From CAWGXG01 sp963826505 (GTDB lineage: Bacteria > Chloroflexota > Anaerolineae > Aggregatilineales > Aggregatilineaceae), in assembly GCA_963826505.1 (NCBI GenBank), contig CAWGXG010000008.1, positions 434,001 to 498,000 of the forward strand: DNA of 64,000 nt, read 5' to 3'. Shown here one piece after another: positions 46,562 to 54,784 of this stretch. Position 1 is the first letter of the stretch; each line of letters begins with the position of its first letter. The notes under the pieces were generated by a model that ran no database searches, was not told where the DNA came from, and saw nothing but the letters and a program-made list of their open reading frames with translations. Made by a program: the position numbers and the translations under genes.

Positions 46562-47506
46562 ATGGCAAATCCCATGCACGAACTGGTGATTATCGGCGGT
46601 GGTCCGGCAGGTCTGGCGGCAGCGGCCTACGCGGTCCGAAAACGAATGGATGCGCTGTTCATCTCGAAGGGTTTGGGCGGGCGCACCCGGCGCGAACTGA
46701 AGCTGCCCTGGATCGAAGATTATCAGGTGATGATCGGCGACGAGACGATTCAGCGTTTTCGCGCCCAGATGGACTACCTGGATTTCATGCGCGTGCGTTC
46801 CTCTGTGAGCCGGATCGAGGCGATCGAAGAGGGATTTCGCGTCATCATATCTGACGGCAAGAGCTACGACACGCGCACCATCATTTTGGCGACCGGAGCG
46901 GCAGGCGAAATGCTCAATGTCCCGGGCGAGCGGGAGCTTGAGATGAAGGGGCTGTGCTACAGCGCCATGACGTATGCCCCGCTCATGGTCGATCGCAACG
47001 TGGCGGTCGTGGGCGACCAGATGCTGGCGCTGCGCGCTGTGGCCGAGCTGGCGCGTATCGCTGATCAGGTGACGCTGATCGCTGAGACGGATGGCGATCT
47101 GGATACACCGGTGGGGCAAAACGTGTTGTGTGCCGAGAATGTTGTCGTCAAACGCCATTCCCAGGTCCTGGAAATCAAGGGAGATACGTTCGCGCGCTGC
47201 GTGGTCATCCGGCACGACGGGCGTCGCCAGGAGGTTTCAGTCGACGCGATGTTCGTCGAGAAACAGCTCGTTCCGCGGTCTGAATTGGTCGCCGACCTGG
47301 TCGATCTGGACGAATGCGGCTTCGTCAAAGTCGATGTGCGCAATCGCACCTCGATGCCGGGACTGTTTGCGGCAGGTGACGTCACCAACACGCTGTCGTT
47401 CCAGGTGCTTATGGGACTGGGTGACGGCGAAAAAGCCGCGCTCAGCGCGTTTGATTACCTGCTGGGGATGGGCGGCGCGGACTTCGTGTGTGAAGTCCGG
47501 CGTTGA
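46562..47506 (+). CDS. Thioredoxin-reductase-like FAD/NAD(P) oxidoreductase lacking the redox CxxC
   Basis: The fold is that of thioredoxin reductase: FAD loop LVIIGGGPAGLAAAAY, GIxATG-like TIILATGAAGEML, and C-terminal FAD site MPGLFAAGDVTN. The usual CATC redox motif is replaced by LCYSAMTY, with only one Cys, and the NAD(P) loop reads VAVVGDQMLALRA in place of the usual GGGDSA. It therefore cannot act as a normal thioredoxin reductase. It may pass electrons to ferredoxin or another acceptor. Six bases separate it from malic enzyme, which produces NAD(P)H, so a shared redox role is plausible. Confidence 0.8.
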   Translation: MANPMHELVIIGGGPAGLAAAAYAVRKRMDALFISKGLGGRTRRELKLPWIEDYQVMIGDETIQRFRAQMDYLDFMRVRSSVSRIEAIEEGFRVIISDGKSYDTRTIILATGAAGEMLNVPGERELEMKGLCYSAMTYAPLMVDRNVAVVGDQMLALRAVAELARIADQVTLIAETDGDLDTPVGQNVLCAENVVVKRHSQVLEIKGDTFARCVVIRHDGRRQEVSVDAMFVEKQLVPRSELVADLVDLDECGFVKVDVRNRTSMPGLFAAGDVTNTLSFQVLMGLGDGEKAALSAFDYLLGMGGADFVCEVRR

Positions 47507-47525
47507 TTAGCGGAAGCGATGAGCG

Positions 47526-47554
47526 GGGGGTGATCATGTCGTCACCCCCTGTTT
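47526..47554 (+). terminator. Hairpin terminator after the flavoprotein gene
   Basis: GGGGGTGA (47526-47533) pairs with TCACCCCC (47542-47549) with an 8-base loop, followed by TGTTTG. The U-tract is short, so strength is uncertain. Confidence 0.55.
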
Positions 47555-47563
47555 GCGTTTCAG

Positions 47564-48859
47564 TCACGAAACCGGCATAGGCTCGCGCCGGATATGCGCT
47601 CCTAATGCGCTCAATTTCTCCTCGACCCGTTCGTAACCACGATCGATCTGCCCGATATTGCGGATCGTGGTCGTTCCCCGCGCGCACAACGCCGCCAATA
47701 AGAGCGACATCCCCGCCCGAATATCAGGGCTACCGATGCTGGGCACGGCGTGCAGCACGGTCGGGCCGTGTACCACCGCGCGGTGTGGATCGCACAAGAA
47801 GATGCGCGCCCCCATCGTGACCAGTTTGTCCGTGAAAAAGAAGCGGCTGTCGTACATCCATTCGTGAAACAGCACAGTACCGGCGGACTGCGTGGCGACG
47901 GTCAAGGCGATGCTCATCAGGTCTGAAGGGAAGGCGGGCCACGGCTGCGCTTTGATCGCTGGAATCTGGTTGCCCAGATCGCGCTCAACCACCAGGGGTT
48001 GACCGCGCGGTACGATCAGGTCGTCGCCATCGACTTCCCATGTTACCCCCAGTTTCTTGAAGACCAATGCCGCCATGGTTAGGTACTGCGGATCCGCTTG
48101 CCGGATGCGCATTTCGCCGCCCGTGATGGCGGCCGCACCCACGAAGCTGATCACTTCCATGTAATCCGCTTCCACGCGGAACTCACCGCCATGCAGGCGA
48201 TCGACGCCGTGGATGGTCAGGCAGTTGGTCCCGATGCCGTCGACGTGCGCGCCCATGCCGTTGAGCATATGGCATAGGTTCTGCACATGCGGCTCGGAAG
48301 CCGCGTTGCGGATGATGGTGGTTCCAGCCGCGAGGACGGCCGCCATCAGGGTGTTTTCGGTCGCGGTAACGCTGGCTTCATCGAGCAGAATGTCGGCTCC
48401 CCGCAGGCCAGCGGCGGACATCTTGAACGACCCGTCAAAAGTGATGGACGCGCCGAGTTTTTCGAGCGCCAGAATGTGCGTATCTAAGCGCCGCCGTCCA
48501 ATGACATCGCCGCCCGGAGGATACAGCTCCAATGTTCCGACGCGTGCCAGCATCGGACCCGCGAAAACGATCGAGGCCCGCGTGCGCTGGCATAATTCCC
48601 GGTTCAGGACGGTTTCGGTGATTGTCTTGGCGTGCACGCGCACGCGGTGATCTCCCAGCTCGTCCACTTCTGCGCCCAGGCTGCGCAGCAGGTTCAAGGT
48701 CACTTGCACGTCAGCGATATCGGGGACGTTCCGCAGAATGACCGGCTCATCGGTGAGCAGGCAGGCCGGGAGCATCTTGAGCGCCGCATTCTTGTTCCCG
48801 CTTACCGTGACTTCACCGCTGAGGTGGTGGTTGCCTTCGATCACGAATTGTTCTTGCAT
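47564..48859 (-). CDS. murA: UDP-N-acetylglucosamine 1-carboxyvinyltransferase MurA, with Asp in place of the active-site Cys
   Basis: MurA joins PEP to UDP-GlcNAc in the first step of peptidoglycan synthesis. The 431-residue protein has the conserved SGNKNAALKMLPA, RASIVFAGPMLARVG and RRLDTHILALEKLGA. The loop that carries Cys115 in E. coli (PGGCAIG) reads PPGGDVIG here, so Asp118 occupies that place. This C-to-D form is known from some other bacteria, where MurA is active but fosfomycin-resistant. No second murA lies in the window. The start context is TTGCATGG-like, ATG 48859. Confidence 0.95.
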   Translation of the reverse strand: MQEQFVIEGNHHLSGEVTVSGNKNAALKMLPACLLTDEPVILRNVPDIADVQVTLNLLRSLGAEVDELGDHRVRVHAKTITETVLNRELCQRTRASIVFAGPMLARVGTLELYPPGGDVIGRRRLDTHILALEKLGASITFDGSFKMSAAGLRGADILLDEASVTATENTLMAAVLAAGTTIIRNAASEPHVQNLCHMLNGMGAHVDGIGTNCLTIHGVDRLHGGEFRVEADYMEVISFVGAAAITGGEMRIRQADPQYLTMAALVFKKLGVTWEVDGDDLIVPRGQPLVVERDLGNQIPAIKAQPWPAFPSDLMSIALTVATQSAGTVLFHEWMYDSRFFFTDKLVTMGARIFLCDPHRAVVHGPTVLHAVPSIGSPDIRAGMSLLLAALCARGTTTIRNIGQIDRGYERVEEKLSALGAHIRREPMPVS

Positions 48860-48912
48860 GGTTGAGTTATCCCGCTGTCTGAACTCGATCAGAATGCCAA
48901 CCGGCTCATGAG

Positions 48913-49776
48913 TTAGGCCGTGGTGCGGATGGGACCGCTCAATTGGACGCGATCGCCCAGGGCAACGCCTAACGCCGAGGCGGCATGCCCCTGATTCATG
49001 CCGATTTCCAATTGCCCCGAGCTGCCGACCAGTGCGGTTAACGTCCTGACCGGGACTGCCCCATAGGTTGCCCGAATCGTCTGCAAGGGCTGGTCGTTGA
49101 CGGTGATTGTGCTGCTAGGCGCATCGACCGAAAACTGGGTGGGCGCACGCGTTCCAAATTGCGGATCGAGCCGCAACGTACGCGCATCCAACCAATCAAG
49201 CCGCCCAATGCTCGTGATGATGTTGCCAAAATGATCGATGTGCAGGACTTCTCCCTGAACAACAGAGTCCCCGATGACTAGCAGCGGATCAGGCAGCCGG
49301 ACAGGCGCGGACAACGCGGGACCCAAAGCATCGATGGGCACGCCGTTCGCGAGATAGGCCGCCGCCGGGCTGAAGATGTCGCGCCCATGGAAGGTATGGC
49401 TGGCGTTCGGCAGCCGATAGTCAGGATTTTGCAGAACGACTGCCCGCTGCGTCTCTACCAGGGCCAGCACATAGCTGAGCACCCCGTTGTCGGGCGCGAC
49501 GAAAACGCCATGAGAAGTTTGTACGGCCATCGGTTCGCGCGCGGTGCCGACCCCAGGATCGACCACCACCAGAAACACCGTGTGTGGCGGAAAATGGCGG
49601 TAAGCCGTGGACAAAACGTAAGCGGCCTGGCGAACGTTCTGCGGTTGGATGGCATGCGTGATGTCGATCAGCCGCGCCTGGGGGCAGATCGCGAACATGA
49701 CACCCTTCATCGTGCCGACGTACGAGTCGGACGTTCCAAAATCGGTCAGAAGCGCAATACAGGGTGATTGAGTCAT
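48913..49776 (-). CDS. SAM hydroxide adenosyltransferase (DUF62/chlorinase-fluorinase fold)
   Basis: ATG 49776 begins MTQSPCIALLTDFGTSDSYVGTMKGV, the DUF62 start, and continues with VVVDPGVGT, FVAPDNGVLSYV, FHGRDIFSPAAAYLANG and DHFGNIITSI. The Asp in LLTDFGT and the DxxR/H motif HGRDIFSP match the SAM hydrolase/adenosyltransferase group, which uses water as nucleophile, not halide. An upstream in-frame extension to 49959 overlaps the gyrB promoter and is not used. Confidence 0.88.
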   Translation of the reverse strand: MTQSPCIALLTDFGTSDSYVGTMKGVMFAICPQARLIDITHAIQPQNVRQAAYVLSTAYRHFPPHTVFLVVVDPGVGTAREPMAVQTSHGVFVAPDNGVLSYVLALVETQRAVVLQNPDYRLPNASHTFHGRDIFSPAAAYLANGVPIDALGPALSAPVRLPDPLLVIGDSVVQGEVLHIDHFGNIITSIGRLDWLDARTLRLDPQFGTRAPTQFSVDAPSSTITVNDQPLQTIRATYGAVPVRTLTALVGSSGQLEIGMNQGHAASALGVALGDRVQLSGPIRTTA

Positions 49777-49822
49777 GCCCCCGATTGTACCAGCGAAACG
49801 GGGTGCGGCAACTGTTCGCGCG

Positions 49823-49893
49823 TTGCTCAAAACGTCTCCATAAGGTATAATTCTTAGCGAAAATTGGCCGCAAACGAGAAAACCATCTATAAT
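49823..49893 (+). promoter_or_regulatory. Two tandem sigma-70 promoter candidates of gyrB
   Basis: The first has TTGCTC (49823-49828), a 17-base spacer and TATAAT (49846-49851). The second has TTGGCC (49864-49869), an 18-base spacer and TATAAT (49888-49893). Both -10 elements are perfect. Confidence 0.55.
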
Positions 49894-49903
49894 TTCAGAA
49901 TGA

Positions 49904-49917
49904 CGAACATTCGTTCT
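49904..49917. promoter_or_regulatory. LexA/SOS-box-like inverted repeat at the gyrB promoter
   Basis: CGAACATTCGTTC (49904-49916) has GAAC and GTTC half-sites separated by four bases. This resembles the Gram-positive LexA box CGAACN4GTTCG. It begins 11 bp after the second -10, a position where a bound repressor would block initiation. Confidence 0.4.
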
Positions 49918-50000
49918 TAAGACCGCACTAGAACAGTGGTAAAGCCCATTCGCGGCCAACTGGCCTCAATGCGTATCGTGGATTGACCGACACTAACCAG

Positions 50001-50073
50001 TTTATGCGATCCCAATGCTTAGTGGGATCAGCGATATTGGTGTATTGCATAAACCCCGGCGGTCATGCGGGGT
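50001..50073 (+). promoter_or_regulatory. Structured 5' leader of gyrB
   Basis: TTTATGC (50001-50007) pairs with GCATAAA (50047-50053), enclosing a hairpin GATCCCA (50008-50014) / TGGGATC (50023-50029). A further hairpin ACCCCG (50053-50058) / CGGGGT (50068-50073) follows, 16 bases before the AGGAGG ribosome-binding site. The architecture fits a cis-acting leader; ligand or function is unknown. Confidence 0.4.
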
Positions 50074-50102
50074 GTCGGTTTAAGGGGTAGGAGGACTCTG
50101 GG

Positions 50103-52058
50103 GTGGATCAACGAGTTTCCAGGCAGACAGAAGAAAACATTCGCGTACTGGAAGGTCTAGAAGCCGTACGTATGCGCCCTGGTATGTATGTCGGTGGCAC
50201 TGACACCCGGGCGCTGCACCACATGATTTACGAAGTGGTCGATAACGCTATCGACGAGGCCTTGGCGGGACGCTGCGACCGGATCGAGATTGTGCTGCAC
50301 GATGACGGTTCGGTCAGTGTCAGCGATAACGGCGGCGGTATTCCCGTTGGCATCCACAAGCAAACAGGCGTTTCGACGCTTCAACTCGTCATGACTACCT
50401 TGCACGCGGGCGGGAAGTTCAACTCGTCGGCATACAAAGTGTCTGGCGGTTTGCACGGAGTAGGTGTATCCGCCGTGAACGCGCTCTCGGATTGGCTGGT
50501 GTCGCACGTGCGGCGTGATGGTCACGTGTATCGCCAGGAATACCGGCGGGGCGTGCCACAGGGTCCGGTTGAGATGGTGCGCGATATGGAACCCGGCGAA
50601 GTGACCGGGACGAGCCACCGCTTCATGCCCGACTATACGATCATGGAGCGCATCCCGTTCAGTTTCAACACGCTGGCGCAGCGCTTCCGCGAGATGTCGT
50701 TTGTCACGCGCGGCGTGACGATCACCTTGCGCGATGAACGCGAAAAACCGATTCCGCACGAGATCACCTTCTATTTCGAAGGCGGTCTGCGCTCGTTCGT
50801 GCGCTATCTCAACCGGAATCGTAAGGCACTGCACGACCCGGTCTACGTCGAGCGTGAGGTTGAGGTCGAGTTCGAGGAGAATGGGCGCGCACCGATCTCG
50901 ATTGGCGTTGAGGTCGCGTTCCAGTATACGGATTCCTCTACGACCACCGAGTTGTATTTCGCCAACACGATCCTGACACCCGACGGTGGTAGTCACCAGG
51001 CCGGGCTGCGCGCCGCGATTACACGCACTATCAACTTGTATGCGCGCAAGGCCGGTATGCTTAAAGAGAAGGACCCGAATTTCTCCAGCAACGACACGCT
51101 GGAAGGTCTGACGGCGATCATCAGCGTGAAGCACCCGGATCCGCAGTTCGAGAGCCAGACCAAAGTCAAGCTGATGAATCCGGAAGTGCAGGCCGTCGTC
51201 TCGCAGGTGACGTCGGACGCTTACGCCGAATTTCTTGGAAGTCAACGCGCGTGACGCCCGGCGGATCATCGAGCAATGCATGACCTCTATGCGTGCCCGT
51301 GACGCCGCCAAGAAAGCGCGCGATCTGGTCCGGCGCGGCGCGAATTTGCTGGAAAACACGACGCTCCCGGTAAGCTGGCCGACTGTTCGGAACGCGACCC
51401 AGCCCAATCGGAGCTGTACATCGTTGAGGGTGACAGCGCAGGCGGGTCGGCCAAACAGGGCCGCGACCGTCATTTCCAGGCGATCTTGCCCCTGCGGGGT
51501 AAGATTCTGAACACCGAGCGTGCACGGCTCAACAAAATTCTGGATAACAATGAAGTCAAAGCTCTGATCTCGGCGCTCGGCGTGGGGATTGGCGACGATT
51601 TCAACCTGGATGGGCTGCGTTATGGGCGTGTGATTATCATGACGGATGCTGACGTGGACGGCGCGCACATTCGTACGCTGCTGCTCACGTTCTTCTTCCG
51701 CTATATGGTGCCGCTGATTACCAACGGTCATCTGTATATCGCCCAGCCGCCGCTCTATCTAATTGCATCGGGCAAGAGCCGCTTCTACGCGTACTCAGAA
51801 GACGATCGCGAAAACATTTTGGGCTCTTTGAAGACGCCTGATCGCGCGGGAATCCAGCGCTACAAAGGGTTGGGGGAGATGAATCCTGAACAGCTTTGGG
51901 AAACTACAATGGACCCCGCCAACCGGACTCTGCTCCAGGTGACGGTTGAAGATGCCGCCGAGGCGGATCGAGTCTTTGATATGTTGATGGGCAGCAGCGT
52001 ACCACCGCGTCGCCGCTTCATTACGACGCATGCAAAACGGGCTACGCTGGACGTGTAG
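50103..52058 (+). pseudogene. gyrB: DNA gyrase subunit B, two compensating frameshifts
   Basis: GyrB supplies the ATPase and TOPRIM domains of gyrase. GTG 50103 follows AGGAGG. The N-terminal GHKL ATPase has RPGMYVGGTDTRALHHMIYE, SDNGGGIPVG and GLHGVGVSAVNALS. An extra G at about 51236 closes the frame after YAEFLGSQRA; removed, it continues FLEVNARDARRIIEQ. A missing G near 51371 then restores the original frame, giving LYIVEGDSAGGSAKQGRDRH and MTDADVDGAHIRTLLL of the TOPRIM domain. The C-terminus RYKGLGEMNPEQLWETTMD is normal. Because gyrB is essential, both breaks are almost certainly sequence errors. Confidence 0.9.
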
Positions 52059-52102
52059 GGCATTTTCGTAACGCAACACACAACACACCAACACACAAAC
52101 CA

Positions 52103-52130
52103 CATCGGGCCCGCATATGCAGGCCCGATG
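52103..52130. terminator. Near-perfect palindrome between convergent gyrB and nucleotidyltransferase genes
   Basis: CATCGGGCC (52103-52111) pairs with GGCCCGATG (52122-52130), with a 10-base loop that itself contains GCATATGC. No U-tract is visible on either strand. A bidirectional termination role is suggested by position. Confidence 0.5.
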
Positions 52131-52159
52131 GCATAACTCGTGCTTATGATTGCGCGTGA

Positions 52160-53239
52160 TCAATAAAGCTGGACGGCGCTGTTTTCGGCCAGCACAAAGC
52201 GGTGTGTGGCAGGTTTGATAGAGGCACGTACCAGGGATGCATTTTCTGCCAGCAGACTGGCGTCGATACGGCCCGGAATGTTCTTGATGGTGCAGCCTTG
52301 CATGATAATGCTGTGCTCGATTTCACTGCCCTCGATCTCGACGTTATCGCCGATAGAGGTGTAGGGGCCGATGTAGGAGTCGCGGATTGTCACATTGCTG
52401 CCGATGATGACCGGCCCGCGTACGACGCTGTCTACAATTTGCGAATTCTCCCCAAACAGCACCCGGTGCGATACGGTGGATTTACCCTGAATGTGGGAAT
52501 CATTTTGTGGGGCAGGGCTGTATGGCAGACCTTCGAGCACGAGCTGATTGGCCAGCACGATGGAGTTGGCATTCCCGGCGTCAATCCACCACCCATCGAC
52601 TACGTAGGGAATCACTGGGTGGCCCTGGTCCAACAGGAACTGAATCGCGTCCGTGATTTCCAGTTCGTTCCGCCATGACGGTTGAATATGATCGATGGCT
52701 TCGAAAATGGCAGGCTGGAAGACATAGACGCCGGCAATGGCGAGATTGGAGGGCGGATCTTTGGGTTTTTCGACCAGCCGTTTGATCGAATTGCCATCCA
52801 GTTCGGCAATGCCGAACGCGCTCGGATTCGATACCTCGGTTAACGCGATAGCCGCGCCCGCGCTGGTATGTTCAAACTGGGTGTAGAGGGCGTTCATCCG
52901 GTCCTGGAAAATGTTGTCGCCGAGGTATACGATGAACGGCTCATCGCCCACAAACGGTTGCGCCAGTTTGACGGCATGGGCCAGACCACGCGGGTTTTCT
53001 TGGGCGATGTAAGTCAGGGGAACGCCCACGGTGTTACGCCCGTCACCGAGTTCTTGGCGGATAGGGGAGTCAAGACTGTTGACCACCAGACCGATCTCCG
53101 TCGCGCCCATTCCGGTCAGTGTTTCGATGGCGTACTTAACGAGAGCTTTGTTCGCCACGGGTACCAACGGCTTGGGCATCGTGAGCGTGACCGGATACAG
53201 ACGTGTCCCTTTTCCGGCGCACAGAATGATCGCTTTCAT
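52160..53239 (-). CDS. Glucose-1-phosphate thymidylyltransferase-like sugar nucleotidyltransferase
   Basis: The N-terminal Rossmann-like domain starts MKAIILCAGKGTRLYPVT, the signature GxGTRxxPxT, with LGDNIFQD and IKRLVEKPKDPPSN further on. WWIDAGNANSIVLANQLVL ends the catalytic domain. The C-terminal ~100 residues are a left-handed beta-helix of hexapeptide repeats (SQIVDSVVRGPVIIGSNVTIRDSYIG). This resembles the long RmlA/GlmU-like group that makes dTDP-glucose or related donors for surface glycans. The exact nucleotide and sugar cannot be fixed. Confidence 0.88.
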   Translation of the reverse strand: MKAIILCAGKGTRLYPVTLTMPKPLVPVANKALVKYAIETLTGMGATEIGLVVNSLDSPIRQELGDGRNTVGVPLTYIAQENPRGLAHAVKLAQPFVGDEPFIVYLGDNIFQDRMNALYTQFEHTSAGAAIALTEVSNPSAFGIAELDGNSIKRLVEKPKDPPSNLAIAGVYVFQPAIFEAIDHIQPSWRNELEITDAIQFLLDQGHPVIPYVVDGWWIDAGNANSIVLANQLVLEGLPYSPAPQNDSHIQGKSTVSHRVLFGENSQIVDSVVRGPVIIGSNVTIRDSYIGPYTSIGDNVEIEGSEIEHSIIMQGCTIKNIPGRIDASLLAENASLVRASIKPATHRFVLAENSAVQLY

Positions 53240-53347
53240 TGTTACAAGTCCCTACTTTCCTTATGCTTGGCCCGACTATCGTTTCCTGGCATGCAGAACA
53301 TAGCACGGATGCTAGCTCAGCCGCACCTCGCGAACAATTGACATTCT

Positions 53348-53884
53348 CTACGGCTGCGGCCGATCTGCTGTCGAGGCAATCTTGTTAAGAATCTCCAGCC
53401 ATTCTGTCACGTGCGTGCGGCGCTTATCGCGTTTATCGAGCATGCTGAGTGCTGCCTCCATGTCGCGCACTGCTTCACCGGGTTGGCCCGCCTGGTAAAA
53501 CGCCGCGCCCCGGTGGTAATAGATCTCAAATCGCTCGGGTGCGATGCGCTGTGCGCGCGAAAAATGATCGACGGCTTGGGAGTATGCTTTGTCCTGGTAA
53601 GCACGCATTCCGCGAGCGTAATGCGCCAGCCACTGTGCAGGATCCAGCTTCAAGGCCGTGACAAAATCGTCTTCGGCGTCGTCCGCCCATCCTTGCTGGA
53701 GCAGCAGCAAACCACGCGCCGCATAATACTCGGCTTTGCGCGGGTTAGCACGGATCGCTTCGTCGAGATCGGCAAGCGCCTGGTCTGGTCAACTCTTGAC
53801 GTAAAAGTCCAGACCACGCTCATAGTACCGGTCGGAGACACTCAGCCGACGACCGGCTTGCGCCCGGCGTTGGCGTCGATTCAT
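53348..53884 (-). pseudogene. TPR-repeat protein interrupted by an in-frame TGA
   Basis: ATG 53884 encodes MNRRQRRAQAGRRLSVSDRY and continues YERGLDFYVKS, then TGA at 53791-53789. The same frame continues PDQALADLDEAIRANPRKAE, YYAARGLLLLQQG and AVDHFSRAQRIAPERFEIYYHRGAAFY, which are TPR repeats. The stop therefore falls within one repeat. Since TGA is used as a normal stop by many genes here, recoding is unlikely. A point substitution or sequence error is more probable. TPR proteins act as protein-binding scaffolds. Confidence 0.7.
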
Positions 53885-54199
53885 AGTCGCGAGTCACTCC
53901 TGGCGGAATGGTTGACGGATATCAGCATCGGCTGATTCGTATTTTCGGGATTATTATTACGGCGAATATATGGTATCTTCTCTACATGATATGCTTAGTA
54001 TACACTAAACGCACTTGGGCCGGCAGGACCGCACACATCGTTCCGTGTGCAGCATGTGAAATCGCAACACCAGACATTTTTGGAAATATCAGGCGGGAAA
54101 ATCGGTGATTGACGCGCGATTTTTGGGGGCGGGTGTTCTCGTGTTGAAGCTTGGAGTATACTGGGGATACGCTGTCTCAGGTGGGGAGGGACAATAGGC
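53885..54199. other. Intergenic region upstream of FHA protein
   Basis: No gene is supported. Small features are a hairpin ATCAGC-ATCG-GCTGAT (53921-53936) and TATACT at 54156-54161, a possible -10 for the FHA gene without a good -35. Confidence 0.4.
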
Positions 54200-54715
54200 A
54201 TGGAGTGCATTCACTGCGGGCACCAAAATCCTGATAATGAAGTGCTGTGCGTCCATTGTGGGTTGCCGATACGATCCAAACTCAGCGATTTCAAGCCGCC
54301 AGAAATACCGGAATCGGTGACGCGCAAACTCAATCTCTCGTCGGACCTGGCTATGTTTCCCCGTTGGGGCACGTCGAGTCTGGGGACCGAACACAAACTT
54401 GTACTGCACATTCGGGGCCAGGATGTGCCGCTAGTGGTGACTCTGCAGGATTGGGTTCTGGTGGGGCGGTTGGATACGGACACCGGTGAATTGCCAGACG
54501 TATCACTGGACGCATATGGCGCGGAAGAATTGGGCGTGTCGCGCCGACATGCTGCTATCGTTAAAGAAGAAGATGCGCTCAAAGTCGTCGATCTGGGTAG
54601 CGCGAACTTTACGTATATCAACGGTCAGAAGTTGGTCGCCAACCAGCCGCGTATTTTGCGTGATGGGGATGAGCTACGCTTGGGCCGCATGGTGATTCGC
54701 GTGCAGTTTGCGTGA
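54200..54715 (+). CDS. FHA-domain protein with N-terminal zinc ribbon
   Basis: Residues 1-22 form a zinc ribbon with two CxxC pairs, ECIHCGHQ and LCVHCGLP. After a linker, residues 85-171 form an FHA domain: VLVGRLDTDTGELPDVSLD, LGVSRRHAAIVKEEDALKVV and LGSANFTYINGQKLVANQPRILRDGDELRLG. FHA domains bind phosphothreonine peptides. The partner kinase is not in the window. It precedes trehalose synthase by 69 bp. Confidence 0.92.
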   Translation: MECIHCGHQNPDNEVLCVHCGLPIRSKLSDFKPPEIPESVTRKLNLSSDLAMFPRWGTSSLGTEHKLVLHIRGQDVPLVVTLQDWVLVGRLDTDTGELPDVSLDAYGAEELGVSRRHAAIVKEEDALKVVDLGSANFTYINGQKLVANQPRILRDGDELRLGRMVIRVQFA

Positions 54716-54784
54716 CAGGGGTTTGTGGCTGTCAATGAGTTGGATCGAGGATGTGACGCCAGCGAAACGAAGTGGAAGGAGTTT

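Larger units (their letters stand above)
49777..50102. other. Divergent regulatory region between SAM hydrolase and gyrB
   Basis: This 326-base gap contains two tandem promoter candidates, a Bacillus-type SOS-box-like repeat and a structured leader for gyrB, listed separately. No coding sequence was supported. Confidence 0.6.

Noticed and set aside
50157..51731. A 524-residue minus-strand frame opposite gyrB
   Set aside because: It is a shadow of gyrB, which has intact GHKL and TOPRIM motifs on the other strand.
53789..53791. TGA decoded as selenocysteine or Trp in the TPR gene
   Set aside because: No SECIS-like context was seen, the residue sits in a TPR helix without redox motif, and TGA is a frequent normal stop in this window.
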